64,000 nucleotides of DNA from Tabrizicola thermarum (GTDB taxonomy: Bacteria; Pseudomonadota; Alphaproteobacteria; Rhodobacterales; Rhodobacteraceae). The notes under the pieces are model-generated. The model was given only the letters and a program-made list of their open reading frames with translations, searched no databases and was not told the origin of the DNA. Each line of letters opens with the position of its first letter. The stretch's first letter is position 1. The DNA is taken from positions 62,001 to 126,000 of the forward strand of contig NZ_QMJY01000079.1 in NCBI RefSeq assembly GCF_003574395.1, written 5' to 3'. Below are positions 18,029 to 25,324 of this stretch, piece by piece. The translations under genes were made by a program, and so were the position numbers.

Positions 18029-18080
18029 GATCCCACCCGACTAAGGCGCGTTCCCCGTCATCGCAAGTGAAGATCGCATG

Positions 18081-18920
18081 TCACACCCGGATCCGGACGC
18101 CCTCGCGCGCCGCCAGGTCACAGAAGAACTGCCAGGCGACCCGTCCCGAACGCCCGCCGCGCGTCGCCTGCCATTCGATCGCCTCGGCGGTCAACCGGTC
18201 ATCCGGCACCCGGACCCCATGCGCCGCGCAATAGCCGCGGATCATCGCCAGATAATCGTCCTGACTGCACGGATGGAACCCCAGCCAGAGCCCGAAACGG
18301 TCGGACAGCGAGACCTTCTCTTCCACCGCCTCGCTGGGGTTGATCGCGGTGGAACGTTCGTTCTCAATCATGTCGCGCGGCATCAGGTGGCGGCGGTTCG
18401 AGGTGGCGTAGAAAAGCACATTCTCGGGCCGCCCCTCGATGCCGCCATCCAGCACCGCCTTCAGCGACTTGTAATGCTGGTCGTCGTGGGAAAACGACAG
18501 GTCGTCGCAGAACAGAAGGAAGCGGTAGGGGGCAGCACGCAGATGGGCCAGCAGGCGCTGGACGGATGGCAGGTCTTCGCGGCTGAGTTCGACGATCTTC
18601 AGGTCATGTCCCTCGGCGCGCACCTTGGCGTGGACCGCCTTGACCAGCGAGGACTTGCCCATCCCCCGCGCGCCCCAGAGCAGCGCGTTGTTCGCCGGAA
18701 GCCCGGCCGCGAAGTGGCGGGTGTTCTCCAGCAGCGTGTCGCGCGACCGGTTGACCCCGACCAGAAGCCCGATGTCCACCCGGCTGACATGATCGACGGG
18801 CACAAGCCGGTCCGGCTGGGTGTGCCAGACATAGGCCTCGGCGGCAAAGTCCGGGGCGGGCATCGGCGCCGGGGCCAGCCGCTCCAGCGCCGCGGCGATG
18901 CGGTCGAGGGGATCGCTCAC
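18081..18920 (-). CDS. DUF815-family AAA ATPase, coupled to tatC
   Basis: 279-residue P-loop protein. Walker A is LLWGARGMGKSSLVKAVHAK, Walker B is the FLLFCDDLSF region, and SNRRHLMPRDMIEN fits a sensor 1 segment; this is the DUF815 layout. Its function is not established. The start is a GTG at 18920 whose GTGA overlaps the tatC stop; a much longer frame upstream is a shadow of tatC. Because it is the last gene of tatABC, a link to Tat-exported protein maturation is possible, but this arrangement may be no more than operon inheritance. The fragment TGGAACGTTCGTTCT inside it resembles an iol operator by chance. Confidence 0.8.
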   Translation of the reverse strand: MSDPLDRIAAALERLAPAPMPAPDFAAEAYVWHTQPDRLVPVDHVSRVDIGLLVGVNRSRDTLLENTRHFAAGLPANNALLWGARGMGKSSLVKAVHAKVRAEGHDLKIVELSREDLPSVQRLLAHLRAAPYRFLLFCDDLSFSHDDQHYKSLKAVLDGGIEGRPENVLFYATSNRRHLMPRDMIENERSTAINPSEAVEEKVSLSDRFGLWLGFHPCSQDDYLAMIRGYCAAHGVRVPDDRLTAEAIEWQATRGGRSGRVAWQFFCDLAAREGVRIRV

Positions 18921-19834
18921 GGCTTGGTCTCGGCCGGGTCGGCGGCGGCCTCGTCCTCGTCGTCCCACAGGCCTTCCGCCCGCAGTTCGGCCTCGCGCCG
19001 CTTTTCGATCCGGCGGATCATGAAGATCGAGATCTCGTACAGGGGATAGACCGCAGAGAAGAGGATCATCTGGCTCATCACATCCGGGGGCGTGACCAGG
19101 GCGGCGACCAGCAGGATCGCGACGATGGCATATTTGCGCATCCCCGCCAGCCCGCGCGAGGTGGCCAGTCCGGCCTTGCCCATCAGCGTCAGAAGCACCG
19201 GCAGCTGGAAGCACAGGCCGAAGGCCAGGATCAGCTTGAGACTGATGTCCAGCGTTTCGTTGACCTTGCCCTGAAAGACGATCTTGATCCCGTGATCGGT
19301 CGCCGGGGCCAAGCCGTCCGTCACGGCTTCGGCGGTGCTGTCGGCAAGGCCGGGCAAAAGCGCCGTGACCACGGAAAAGGTATCGGCAAAGCCCAGGAAG
19401 AAGGTCATCGCGATCGGCGTCACGACATAATGGGCAAAGGCCGCGCCCAGCAGGAACAGCACCGGCGAGGCGATCAGGAACGGCAGGAAGGCCTGCTTCT
19501 CGCTCTTGTAAAGCCCGGGCGCCACAAAGCGCCACAGCTGATAGGCGATCACCGGAAAGCTGACCATCAGCCCGGCCACGACCGAGATATGGACCAGCGT
19601 GAAGAAGTATTCCTGCGGCGCGGTATACTGCATCACCGGGTTCGGATCGCCCAGATCGCGCATCGCACGTTCGATGGGATGCAGCAGGAAGTTCAGGATC
19701 GGCTCGGCCACGACAAAGCACAGGACCATGGCGATCATGAAGGCCGAGACCGACCAGATCAGCCGGTTGCGCAGTTCGATCAGGTGCTCGACCAGCGGGG
19801 CCGAGCTGTCGTCGATGTCGTCCTTGGTGCTCAT
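18917..19834 (-). CDS. tatC: Twin-arginine translocase subunit TatC
   Basis: 305-residue polytopic membrane protein, the receptor core of the Tat system that exports folded proteins. It begins with a cytoplasmic segment and the conserved PLVEHLIELRNRLIWSV block, has about six membrane helices, and contains FSVVTALL and GLCFQLPVLLTLMGKAGL. The charged C-terminal tail (EKRREAELRAEGLWDDEDEA) is longer than in E. coli TatC, as is usual in this bacterial group. It overlaps tatB by four bases upstream and the DUF815 gene downstream. Confidence 0.96.
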   Translation of the reverse strand: MSTKDDIDDSSAPLVEHLIELRNRLIWSVSAFMIAMVLCFVVAEPILNFLLHPIERAMRDLGDPNPVMQYTAPQEYFFTLVHISVVAGLMVSFPVIAYQLWRFVAPGLYKSEKQAFLPFLIASPVLFLLGAAFAHYVVTPIAMTFFLGFADTFSVVTALLPGLADSTAEAVTDGLAPATDHGIKIVFQGKVNETLDISLKLILAFGLCFQLPVLLTLMGKAGLATSRGLAGMRKYAIVAILLVAALVTPPDVMSQMILFSAVYPLYEISIFMIRRIEKRREAELRAEGLWDDEDEAAADPAETKP

Positions 19835-20427
19835 GCTGCATCACCGCCGCCAGGGTCGGCCTTCTTGCGCCGACGGCCCGGAGCCTTGGCGGCGGCTGCC
19901 GGGGCGGGGCTGGCGGGCGCGGGTTCGGAAAGGGCGCGCAGTCTGGCCGAGGCTTCGTCCAGCACCGCCTTGCGCGCGGCCTGCTTTTCGTAAAGCGCCG
20001 CGGTCGCGGGACCGGGCGCGGCCGCCGCAGGCGCAGAGGCAGCGGCGGTGGCGACGGGTGCGGCGATCGTCTCGGCGGCAGCAGCGGTCGGGGGTGCGGC
20101 AGCGGGCATCGACGGCGGGGTCAGGGGCTTTGTCGGCTTGGCCGCATTCTTCAGCGGGTCCCATTTCTCGAACTTGTCGGCGGCGGTTTTCACCGCATCA
20201 AGCCCCATCGACTTGGCCGAGGTCATGGTCTTCAGGTCGTCGGCCACATCCTTGACCCCGGTTTCCTTCGCCGCCTGTTCCATCGCCCGGCTGAACTCGC
20301 GCCCCATCGCGCGGATCTTGGCGGTAAAGCGCCCGATCTCGCGGAACATGCCGGGCAGGTCCTTCGGGCCGATGACGATCAGCGCGACGATGGCCACGAT
20401 CAGGAGTTCGGACCAGCTGAGATCCAT
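19831..20427 (-). CDS. tatB: Twin-arginine translocase subunit TatB
   Basis: 198-residue protein with one N-terminal membrane helix (MDLSWSELLIVAIVALIVIG), the hinge GPKDLPGMFREIGRFTAKIRA, an amphipathic helix, and a long Ala/Pro-rich tail ending in RRRKKADPGGGDAA. TatB works with TatC in recognising twin-arginine signal peptides. The tail is longer than needed and low in complexity. The stop overlaps the tatC start (ATGA). Confidence 0.95.
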   Translation of the reverse strand: MDLSWSELLIVAIVALIVIGPKDLPGMFREIGRFTAKIRAMGREFSRAMEQAAKETGVKDVADDLKTMTSAKSMGLDAVKTAADKFEKWDPLKNAAKPTKPLTPPSMPAAAPPTAAAAETIAAPVATAAASAPAAAAPGPATAALYEKQAARKAVLDEASARLRALSEPAPASPAPAAAAKAPGRRRKKADPGGGDAA

Positions 20428-20452
20428 TCCTTGTCTCCCCAGGGCCCTCGGG

Positions 20453-20665
20453 TCAGGCCTTGTCCTTCTCGGCGGGCGTCACGTCCTTCGCGGCGTCGGC
20501 CTTGGCGTCTTCCAACTCCCTGGTGCCCTCGCTGACGCCTTTCTTGAAGGCCGTGATGCCCTTGCCCACTTCGCCCATCAGGCTGGAGACCTTGCCCTTG
20601 CCGAACAGGACAAGGACGACGACGGCGATCAGAAGCAGGCCGGGAAGACCGATATTGTTCAACAT
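20453..20665 (-). CDS. tatA: Twin-arginine translocase subunit TatA
   Basis: 70-residue pore-forming component of the Tat system. It has a short N-terminal membrane helix (MLNNIGLPGLLLIAVVVLVLFGKGK), the FGKGKVSSLMGEVGKGITAFKKG amphipathic helix (only part quoted) and an acidic/charged tail. The start at 20665 is preferred over 20704 because GGAGG precedes it by eight bases and the helix begins there. It is the first gene of tatABC-DUF815. Confidence 0.95.
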   Translation of the reverse strand: MLNNIGLPGLLLIAVVVLVLFGKGKVSSLMGEVGKGITAFKKGVSEGTRELEDAKADAAKDVTPAEKDKA

Positions 20666-20719
20666 GGGATTGTCCTCCGGTTCACGCCCCATCGGGGGCT
20701 GCAATTGCTGTCTGACCCC

Positions 20720-20749
20720 GTATTAGGGCCAGCGCGCCCCCGCTTCCAA
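20720..20749 (-). promoter_or_regulatory. Candidate promoter of tatABC
   Basis: On the minus strand TTGGAA (20749-20744) and TAATAC (20725-20720) are separated by 18 bases, with the tatA start about 55 bases downstream. The reading is by consensus only. Confidence 0.4.
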
Positions 20750-20778
20750 GCCCGAACCGGCTTGCGGGGGACAGTCAA

Positions 20779-20796
20779 CTGACAGTATTTTGTCAG
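20779..20796. promoter_or_regulatory. Inverted repeat CTGACA-N6-TGTCAG
   Basis: CTGACAGTATTTTGTCAG is an 18-bp inverted repeat 42 bases before the small HTH gene, and on the other side it is about 115 bases before tatA. It looks like a dimeric regulator operator and the adjacent HTH protein is the obvious candidate to bind it. This is inference from position and symmetry. Confidence 0.45.
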
Positions 20797-20798
20797 TA

Positions 20799-20820
20799 GG
20801 GTGGGCAATATTGCCCACCC
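20799..20820. repeat. Perfect 22-bp palindrome, GTAGGGTGGG family
   Basis: A perfectly self-complementary 22-bp sequence centred on AATATT with GGGTGGGC and GCCCACCC arms. The preceding TA gives the start GTAGGGTGGG, shared with a hairpin at 55756-55799. It may be a REP-like element or a second operator; in RNA it would form a GC-rich stem. Confidence 0.55.
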
Positions 20821-20837
20821 TGCCTTGCGAGAACCCC

Positions 20838-21191
20838 ATGAAGCGCGACGCCCGCCTTTACGACATCGTCCAGGCCCTGCGCGATGGGCGGCTGCATACC
20901 GCGGCGGAACTTGCGCGGCTGACCGGCGTTTCCACCCGGACGATCTGGCGCGACATGGAAATCCTGGCCGCCAGCGGCATGCCGGTCACCGGCGAGCGGG
21001 GCCTTGGCTACATCCTGCGCTCGCCGCTGGTGCTGCCGCCGACCATGCTGACACCGGACGAGCTGGACGCGCTGGTCGAAGGGCTGCGCCATGTCGGGCA
21101 GGAGGGGAACCCCAGGGCGAAGGCGGCGCGCAGCCTCTTGTACAAGGTCGTGACCCTTTTGCCGCAGTCGGGGATCGAGATGGACGACTGA
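20838..21191 (+). CDS. Small HTH-domain regulator without WYL domain
   Basis: 117-residue protein. The N-terminal part (about 1-60; RLYDIVQALRDGRLHTAAEL then ARLTGVSTRTIWRDMEILAA) is a helix-turn-helix of the DeoR/YafY type with the wing GERGLGYILR. The YafY family normally continues with a WYL ligand-binding domain of some 150 residues; here there is only a helical stretch (LTPDELDALVEGLRHVGQEG through SLLYKVVTLLP) of about 50 residues. Either it is a naturally short class or a truncated remnant. The start at 20838 is chosen because the upstream extension would translate the palindromes. It probably acts on the inverted repeat ahead of it. Confidence 0.7.
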   Translation: MKRDARLYDIVQALRDGRLHTAAELARLTGVSTRTIWRDMEILAASGMPVTGERGLGYILRSPLVLPPTMLTPDELDALVEGLRHVGQEGNPRAKAARSLLYKVVTLLPQSGIEMDD

Positions 21192-21211
21192 GGGCGCTCT
21201 GCCCCGATGCG

Positions 21212-22294
21212 TCAGACCCCGAAGACGAAACAGCGGTCGCGGCGGATCATCAGCCACAGGACCGTGCCGGGCTTCGGCAGGAACACCCCCGGGACGCTGG
21301 CGGTCAGTTTCGCGCCCTCGAAATCCATTGCGAAATCGACCAGGCTTTCGCGCCCCAGAAAGCGGCTGCGCAGAACGGTGCCGCGCGCCGGAGTGCCGTC
21401 CTCGGGCGTCGGGTTCGGCCCCCGGCCTGCGCGGTCGAAGTCGATGCGCAGGTGTTGCGGGCGGATGACGATCTCGACCTCGGCCCCGTCCCTGTGGCCC
21501 GGCGTCAGGAAGGTCCCGAACGGCGTTTCGGTCAGCGCCCCGCGCGAGACGCCACGGATCACGTTGATATCGCTGAAGAAAGCCGCCGCCGCCTTGTCGA
21601 CGGGGGCATTGTAGACATTGTAGGGCGCCCCCCTCTGCACGATCCGCCCCGCCCGCATCAGCGCGATCTCGTCGGCCATCCGCATCGCCTCGTCGGGTTC
21701 ATGCGTGACCAGCAGGACCGCCGTGCCCGCCTCTTTCAGAAGCTCCAGCGTCCGGTCGCGGATGCCGTCGCGCAGCCGGTTGTCAAGGCCGGAAAAGGGC
21801 TCGTCCATCAGCATGACGCGCGGGTTCGGTGCCAGCGCCCGCGCCAGGGCCACGCGCTGCTGTTCGCCGCCCGACAGCTGGTGCGGGTGTTTCGGGCCGA
21901 AGCCGGTCAGATCGACCTTCTCCAGCAGCTCATCCACCCGGCGCGCCTTTTCCGCTCGGTCGATCCGCAGGCCGAAGCCCACGTTTTCAGCGACGGTCAG
22001 ATGCGGGAAAAGCGCGAAGTCCTGGAACATCAGGCCCACCGAGCGCACTTCCGGTGGCACATGCACCCCCGGCCCCGCGACGATCTGGCCGTCCAGCCGC
22101 ACTTCGCCCGCATCGGCGCGTTCCACCCCGGCAATCATCCGCAGCGTCGTCGACTTGCCGCAGCCCGAGGGGCCCAGAAGGCAGGTCACCTGCCCCGCCG
22201 CAATCGACAGCGACACCCCGTCAACCACGTTTCGCCCACCGAAGGATCGGCTCAGGTTTGTCACTTCCAGACGAAGAGGGGCGCGGTCGGGCAT
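21212..22294 (-). CDS. ABC transporter ATP-binding protein, PotA/FbpC type
   Basis: 360-residue ATPase of the spermidine/iron/sulfate import class. It has Walker A LLGPSGCGKSTTLRMIAG, Q-loop SVGLMFQDFALFPHLTV, signature LSGGEQQRVALARALA, Walker B VMLMDEPFSGLD and the H-loop VTHEPDEA. After the nucleotide-binding domain (about 1-240) comes a TOBE-like C-terminal domain (about 280-360). No permease or binding-protein gene is adjacent, so this is an orphan ATPase that must serve a permease elsewhere. Substrate cannot be told from sequence; ferric iron or a polyamine is plausible. Confidence 0.82.
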   Translation of the reverse strand: MPDRAPLRLEVTNLSRSFGGRNVVDGVSLSIAAGQVTCLLGPSGCGKSTTLRMIAGVERADAGEVRLDGQIVAGPGVHVPPEVRSVGLMFQDFALFPHLTVAENVGFGLRIDRAEKARRVDELLEKVDLTGFGPKHPHQLSGGEQQRVALARALAPNPRVMLMDEPFSGLDNRLRDGIRDRTLELLKEAGTAVLLVTHEPDEAMRMADEIALMRAGRIVQRGAPYNVYNAPVDKAAAAFFSDINVIRGVSRGALTETPFGTFLTPGHRDGAEVEIVIRPQHLRIDFDRAGRGPNPTPEDGTPARGTVLRSRFLGRESLVDFAMDFEGAKLTASVPGVFLPKPGTVLWLMIRRDRCFVFGV

Positions 22295-22526
22295 GGATGC
22301 TCAACAAAATCTGTCAGGCTTTCCCCTAGCAGCGCCGGTTCGGACGGGCAAGACCGGACCCGCCGGGCAGCAGCCGGGCGACTGGGGATCAGAGCGCATC
22401 AAACCTGCGGAACTGCCCGGTATTGGTTCGGAAAACGATCCGATACCCCGGTGTTTTCCGGCGAGATTTGACGGGAATCACCACAGGTGTTTGCCTTGCA
22501 GGATTGATTGACCGACAGGTGCCGTG

Positions 22527-22994
22527 ATGCTGTCCCGACCCCTTGCCATTGTTGCCGCCTTTGCCATCCTGGCCAGCCTGTTCCTGCCCTGGCTGTCCTC
22601 GCCCTTTGGCGAGAATGTCGTGCCCTGGTCGGTGCTGAGCAAGCTGGACGCCGCCGGCGCCCAGGCGATTCTGGCCGATGCCGGGCCGGAAACCATCGCC
22701 TATGGCTGTTCCTTCGTGCTGGCGGCGCTGTTCGTCATCTTCGCCCTGATCGGGCGGGAATCGCGGCTTCTGGCCTTCCTGACCGGGGTGCTTCCGGTGG
22801 CGCTAGTGGCCTGGGCGCTGGTCACGCTGCTCCGCCAGACCGACGCGACCGGGCTGTCCTTCTCGGGCTCGGACATCCCCGAGGTGACGACCCGGATGCT
22901 GGGCGCCGGGGCCTGGGCCTGGGTGCTGGGCGCCAGCACGCTGGCCACGCTGGGCGTGGTCGACCCCGGCCGCAGGCACGCCCGCTTTGGCTAG
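22527..22994 (+). CDS. Four-helix membrane protein, unrecognised
   Basis: 155-residue protein with about four hydrophobic segments (MLSRPLAIVAAFAILASLFL, then FVLAALFVIFALIG, LTGVLPVALVAWALVTLL and GAWAWVLGASTLATLGVV) joined by short loops. The start is ATG at 22527; a GTG at 22524 is possible. I recognise no family. Its stop codon shares the bases CTAG with the stop of the convergent SDR gene. About 230 bases upstream are free of genes and hold an imperfect inverted repeat near 22420-22460. Confidence 0.65.
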   Translation: MLSRPLAIVAAFAILASLFLPWLSSPFGENVVPWSVLSKLDAAGAQAILADAGPETIAYGCSFVLAALFVIFALIGRESRLLAFLTGVLPVALVAWALVTLLRQTDATGLSFSGSDIPEVTTRMLGAGAWAWVLGASTLATLGVVDPGRRHARFG

Positions 22995-23767
22995 AGCGTC
23001 GTGTTGGTGGCCCCGCCGTCCAGCACGAGGTTCTGCCCGACGATAAAGCCCGCGTGCTGCGAACACAGGAAGGCGCAGGTCGCCCCGAACTCGGCCGGAG
23101 TGCCATAGCGCCCGGCGGGGATCGTCGCGCAGCGTTCGGCGATGGCTTGCTCCATGCTGATCCCGCGCGCCTTGACCACGGCGCCGTCCAGTGCGATCGC
23201 GCGGTCGGTGGCATGGATGCCGGGCAGCAGGTTGTTGATCGTGACCCCCTTGCCCGCCACCTGCCGCGCCGTGCCCGCGACAAAGCCGGTCAGACCCGCC
23301 CGGGCCGAGTTCGACAGCCCGAGCACCGCAATCGGCGCCTTGACCGAGACGCTGGTGATGTTGACCACCCGGCCCCAGCCCTGCGCCATCATCCCCGGCA
23401 GCACCGCCTGCATCAGCGCGATCGGGGTCAGCATGTTGGCATCCAGCGCCTTGATGAAATCCTCACGGCTCCAGTCCGACCACATCCCCGGCGGCGGCCC
23501 GCCTGCATTCGTCACAAGGATATCGAAGGGCCCCTGCGCCAGCACGGCGGCGCGGCCCGCCTCGGTCGTGATGTCGGCCGCCACGGTGACCACGTTCACC
23601 CGATGCCGTGCCCGGATGTCGGCGGCTGCCGCTTCCAGCGCCTCGGCCCCGCGGGCGTTCATCACCAGATCGACACCCGCCTCGGCCAAAGCCTCGGCAC
23701 AGCCGCGCCCCAGCCCCCTGGACGAGGCGCAGACCAGCGCCCGTTTCCCGGCGATCCCCAGATCCAT
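22991..23767 (-). CDS. Short-chain dehydrogenase/reductase family protein, atypical catalytic site
   Basis: 258-residue Rossmann protein with the SDR layout: nucleotide-binding loop CASSRGLGRGCAEALAEAG (about 15-33), ILVTNAGGPPPG with the NAG motif, VVNITSVSVK with the structural Ser, and the C-terminal GGATNTTL. The catalytic YxxxK is replaced by SNSAR in LGLSNSARAGLTGF, so the Tyr and Lys are Ser and Arg. A group of FabG-like proteins with SNxxR is known to me from annotation and may have altered or no oxidoreductase activity. The start at 23767 (MDLGIAGKRA) is the usual SDR N terminus. Confidence 0.8.
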   Translation of the reverse strand: MDLGIAGKRALVCASSRGLGRGCAEALAEAGVDLVMNARGAEALEAAAADIRARHRVNVVTVAADITTEAGRAAVLAQGPFDILVTNAGGPPPGMWSDWSREDFIKALDANMLTPIALMQAVLPGMMAQGWGRVVNITSVSVKAPIAVLGLSNSARAGLTGFVAGTARQVAGKGVTINNLLPGIHATDRAIALDGAVVKARGISMEQAIAERCATIPAGRYGTPAEFGATCAFLCSQHAGFIVGQNLVLDGGATNTTL

Positions 23768-23844
23768 GTCCGCTCTCCCGCTTTTGGAAGACCCTAGCAG
23801 GCCGGACCGCAGGGACAAGACTGCAGGACTGACCCACAGCGGCT

Positions 23845-23895
23845 CTTGCTCTTTTCACAAATACTCCACGGGGGTGCGGGGGTGTGAAACCCCCG
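23845..23895 (-). repeat. GGAGTATTT intergenic repeat, copy A
   Basis: Read on the minus strand it runs CGGGGGTTTCACACCCCCG (a hairpin), then CACCCCCGTGGAGTATTT, then TGTGAAAAGAGCAAG. It is nearly identical to copy B (32599-32649, plus strand) and related to copy C (52925-52972). Confidence 0.8.
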
Positions 23896-23916
23896 CCGAC
23901 GGGTCCACCCGCGCTG

Positions 23917-24090
23917 TCAGGCGGAATAGAAGAACTCTTCCCGGACGATCTTGCCGCCCTGCACATGATGGACCCCCACCTCACGGCCATGGATCCCGGC
24001 AAGCCCCGTGGTCGTGTCCCCGCCGCCCATATCCATCGCTTGGACCGAGACGGCATCGGGGGCGGAAAGTCCGGCAAGGTTTTCCCGCGG
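23917..24090 (-). pseudogene. Remnant of an NTF2/SnoaL-like protein, C-terminal part
   Basis: The minus-strand frame ending at 23917 has a protein-like tail: GLAGIHGREVGVHHVQGGK followed by IVREEFFYSA, resembling the last two strands of SnoaL/NTF2-like proteins. Upstream of about 24090 the same frame becomes arginine- and glycine-rich and then runs into the 3' end of the ATP-grasp gene, so no complete domain can be built. A hairpin repeat follows the stop, as it would after a once-functional gene. I judge it a decayed C-terminal fragment; it could also be a chance reading. Confidence 0.4.
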
Positions 24091-24125
24091 CAGGTTTCCC
24101 TTCCTTGCGCCGCTATCCGCGCCTT

Positions 24126-25187
24126 TCAAGCCGGTCGCCGCAGATGCTGCCAGCCGAGGTCGGCAAAACTCGGGCCCTGCGTCGCCTCGGTGAACTTGAT
24201 GCCGGTGTGGCCTCCGTTCCATTCCAGGATCCTGACGGCGCCCTGGTGGTCAACCGTCAGGTCCCAGCCGATGCAGCGCACGAAGGGAAGCCGCGCATGA
24301 TACCTCAGCGCGACGTCGCGGCAGGCCTCCCATTCCGGCAGGACAAAGCCGGCAAAGGGGACACCCGAATCCGGATGCCTTTCGCTGCGCTGCCAGTCCG
24401 GTACGTAACCCACCGGCGACATTTCTCCCGTGGCCGGATCGACGGGCACCAGGGTATCGGTCCCCGCCCGGATGTGCTGATCCTTCGCCCTGCCGATGCA
24501 GAGAAAGGCCGCCCGCAGCGACGGCACGCCGTGGTCGTCGGTTGCGGTGGTCAGGCGGAGCGTGGTCACCGCCGGGCTGTTCCCGATCCGGTGAAACTCC
24601 GGGTGCTGTCGGACGAAGGGCTGGAACACGCCCGCCCCAAGCGCCCCGACCCGGTGCGGATCGAACGTCGCCCGGTCAAGCACCCGAAGCCCAAGCCCGG
24701 ACTGCGTGGAATCGCTTTTGAAGACGATGCGGTTGGATTGTCCGAACAGCACATCGGTCAAGGCCTCGCGGGCAACGGGCCTGCCGTCCCGCCCCAGGAT
24801 CATCCCGTTGATCTGCACCGCGACGTCGGGAAATTCGGGCGCGTCGAAGAGAAGGGAGTTCAGGCTGCGGAACTGGGACAGCTCTCCATGCTTGCCCGAA
24901 TTGTGCGGCAACACGCATTCGTCGAAGAAGTTGTCCGGGATCCAGCCATCCTTGAACTGACCCGCCACCACCGAATAGACGTGCAGCCAGGGCGCGTATT
25001 TCGCGTGACCCAGAACCTCGACCGCATAGGCATCGCACCGCTTCCGGTCGGCGGGCTTGATCGGACCATAGGCCCTTTCAACCTTTCTCAGGGTGGTGCG
25101 GGCGGCGTTCAGGTGGTTCCGGCTGTAATGCTGCCGCAATACCGACTTGCCGACGCGTTTTGCCGTGTTGAAAAGTCCATCCATCAC
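24126..25187 (-). CDS. Sugar-transfer-associated ATP-grasp family protein
   Basis: 353-residue protein with no signal peptide or membrane segment. Features fitting the ATP-grasp fold include RIVFKSDSTQSGLGLRVL (lysine and glycine-rich loop, about 150-167), FQPFVRQHPEFHRIGNS, TTLRLTTAT, CIGWDLTVDHQGAVRILEWNGG with the metal-binding Asp/Glu/Asn set, and the tail. This matches the family I know as sugar-transfer-associated ATP-grasp, usually found in polysaccharide loci, where it may ligate amino or carboxylic groups to sugars. No glycosyltransferase is nearby. Start may be the first or second ATG (25187 or 25184). Confidence 0.65.
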   Translation of the reverse strand: MMDGLFNTAKRVGKSVLRQHYSRNHLNAARTTLRKVERAYGPIKPADRKRCDAYAVEVLGHAKYAPWLHVYSVVAGQFKDGWIPDNFFDECVLPHNSGKHGELSQFRSLNSLLFDAPEFPDVAVQINGMILGRDGRPVAREALTDVLFGQSNRIVFKSDSTQSGLGLRVLDRATFDPHRVGALGAGVFQPFVRQHPEFHRIGNSPAVTTLRLTTATDDHGVPSLRAAFLCIGRAKDQHIRAGTDTLVPVDPATGEMSPVGYVPDWQRSERHPDSGVPFAGFVLPEWEACRDVALRYHARLPFVRCIGWDLTVDHQGAVRILEWNGGHTGIKFTEATQGPSFADLGWQHLRRPA

Positions 25188-25324
25188 TCATCCATCAAAA
25201 GTGCTTCACGAAACTGTGTGCCAAGGGCCCGACCGTCAACCGGGATTCGACATTTTCCGGCGGAAACGGCATGAATCGGTCGTCCAGGTTGCGGCGCAAC
25301 CGCGCCCGGCCTATAGGGGGCGCC

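Larger units (their letters stand above)
23768..24125. other. Gene-poor stretch with a repeat and a gene remnant
   Basis: About 358 bases between the SDR gene and the ATP-grasp gene. It holds one copy of the GGAGTATTT repeat (23845-23895) and a probable remnant of an NTF2-like gene (23917 to about 24090, minus strand). I see no intact gene. Confidence 0.55.

Noticed and set aside
16739-18070. 443-codon plus-strand frame opposite the CorC-like gene
   Set aside because: His/Gln/Arg-rich shadow translation; the minus strand encodes clear DUF21 and CBS domains.
18350-18364. TGGAACGTTCGTTCT, resembling an iol operator
   Set aside because: Lies deep inside the DUF815 coding sequence, has a mismatch in the second arm and no promoter nearby; likely chance.
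19848-20170. Plus-strand frames opposite the tatB tail
   Set aside because: The low-complexity tatB tail opens all frames; no separate gene is supported.
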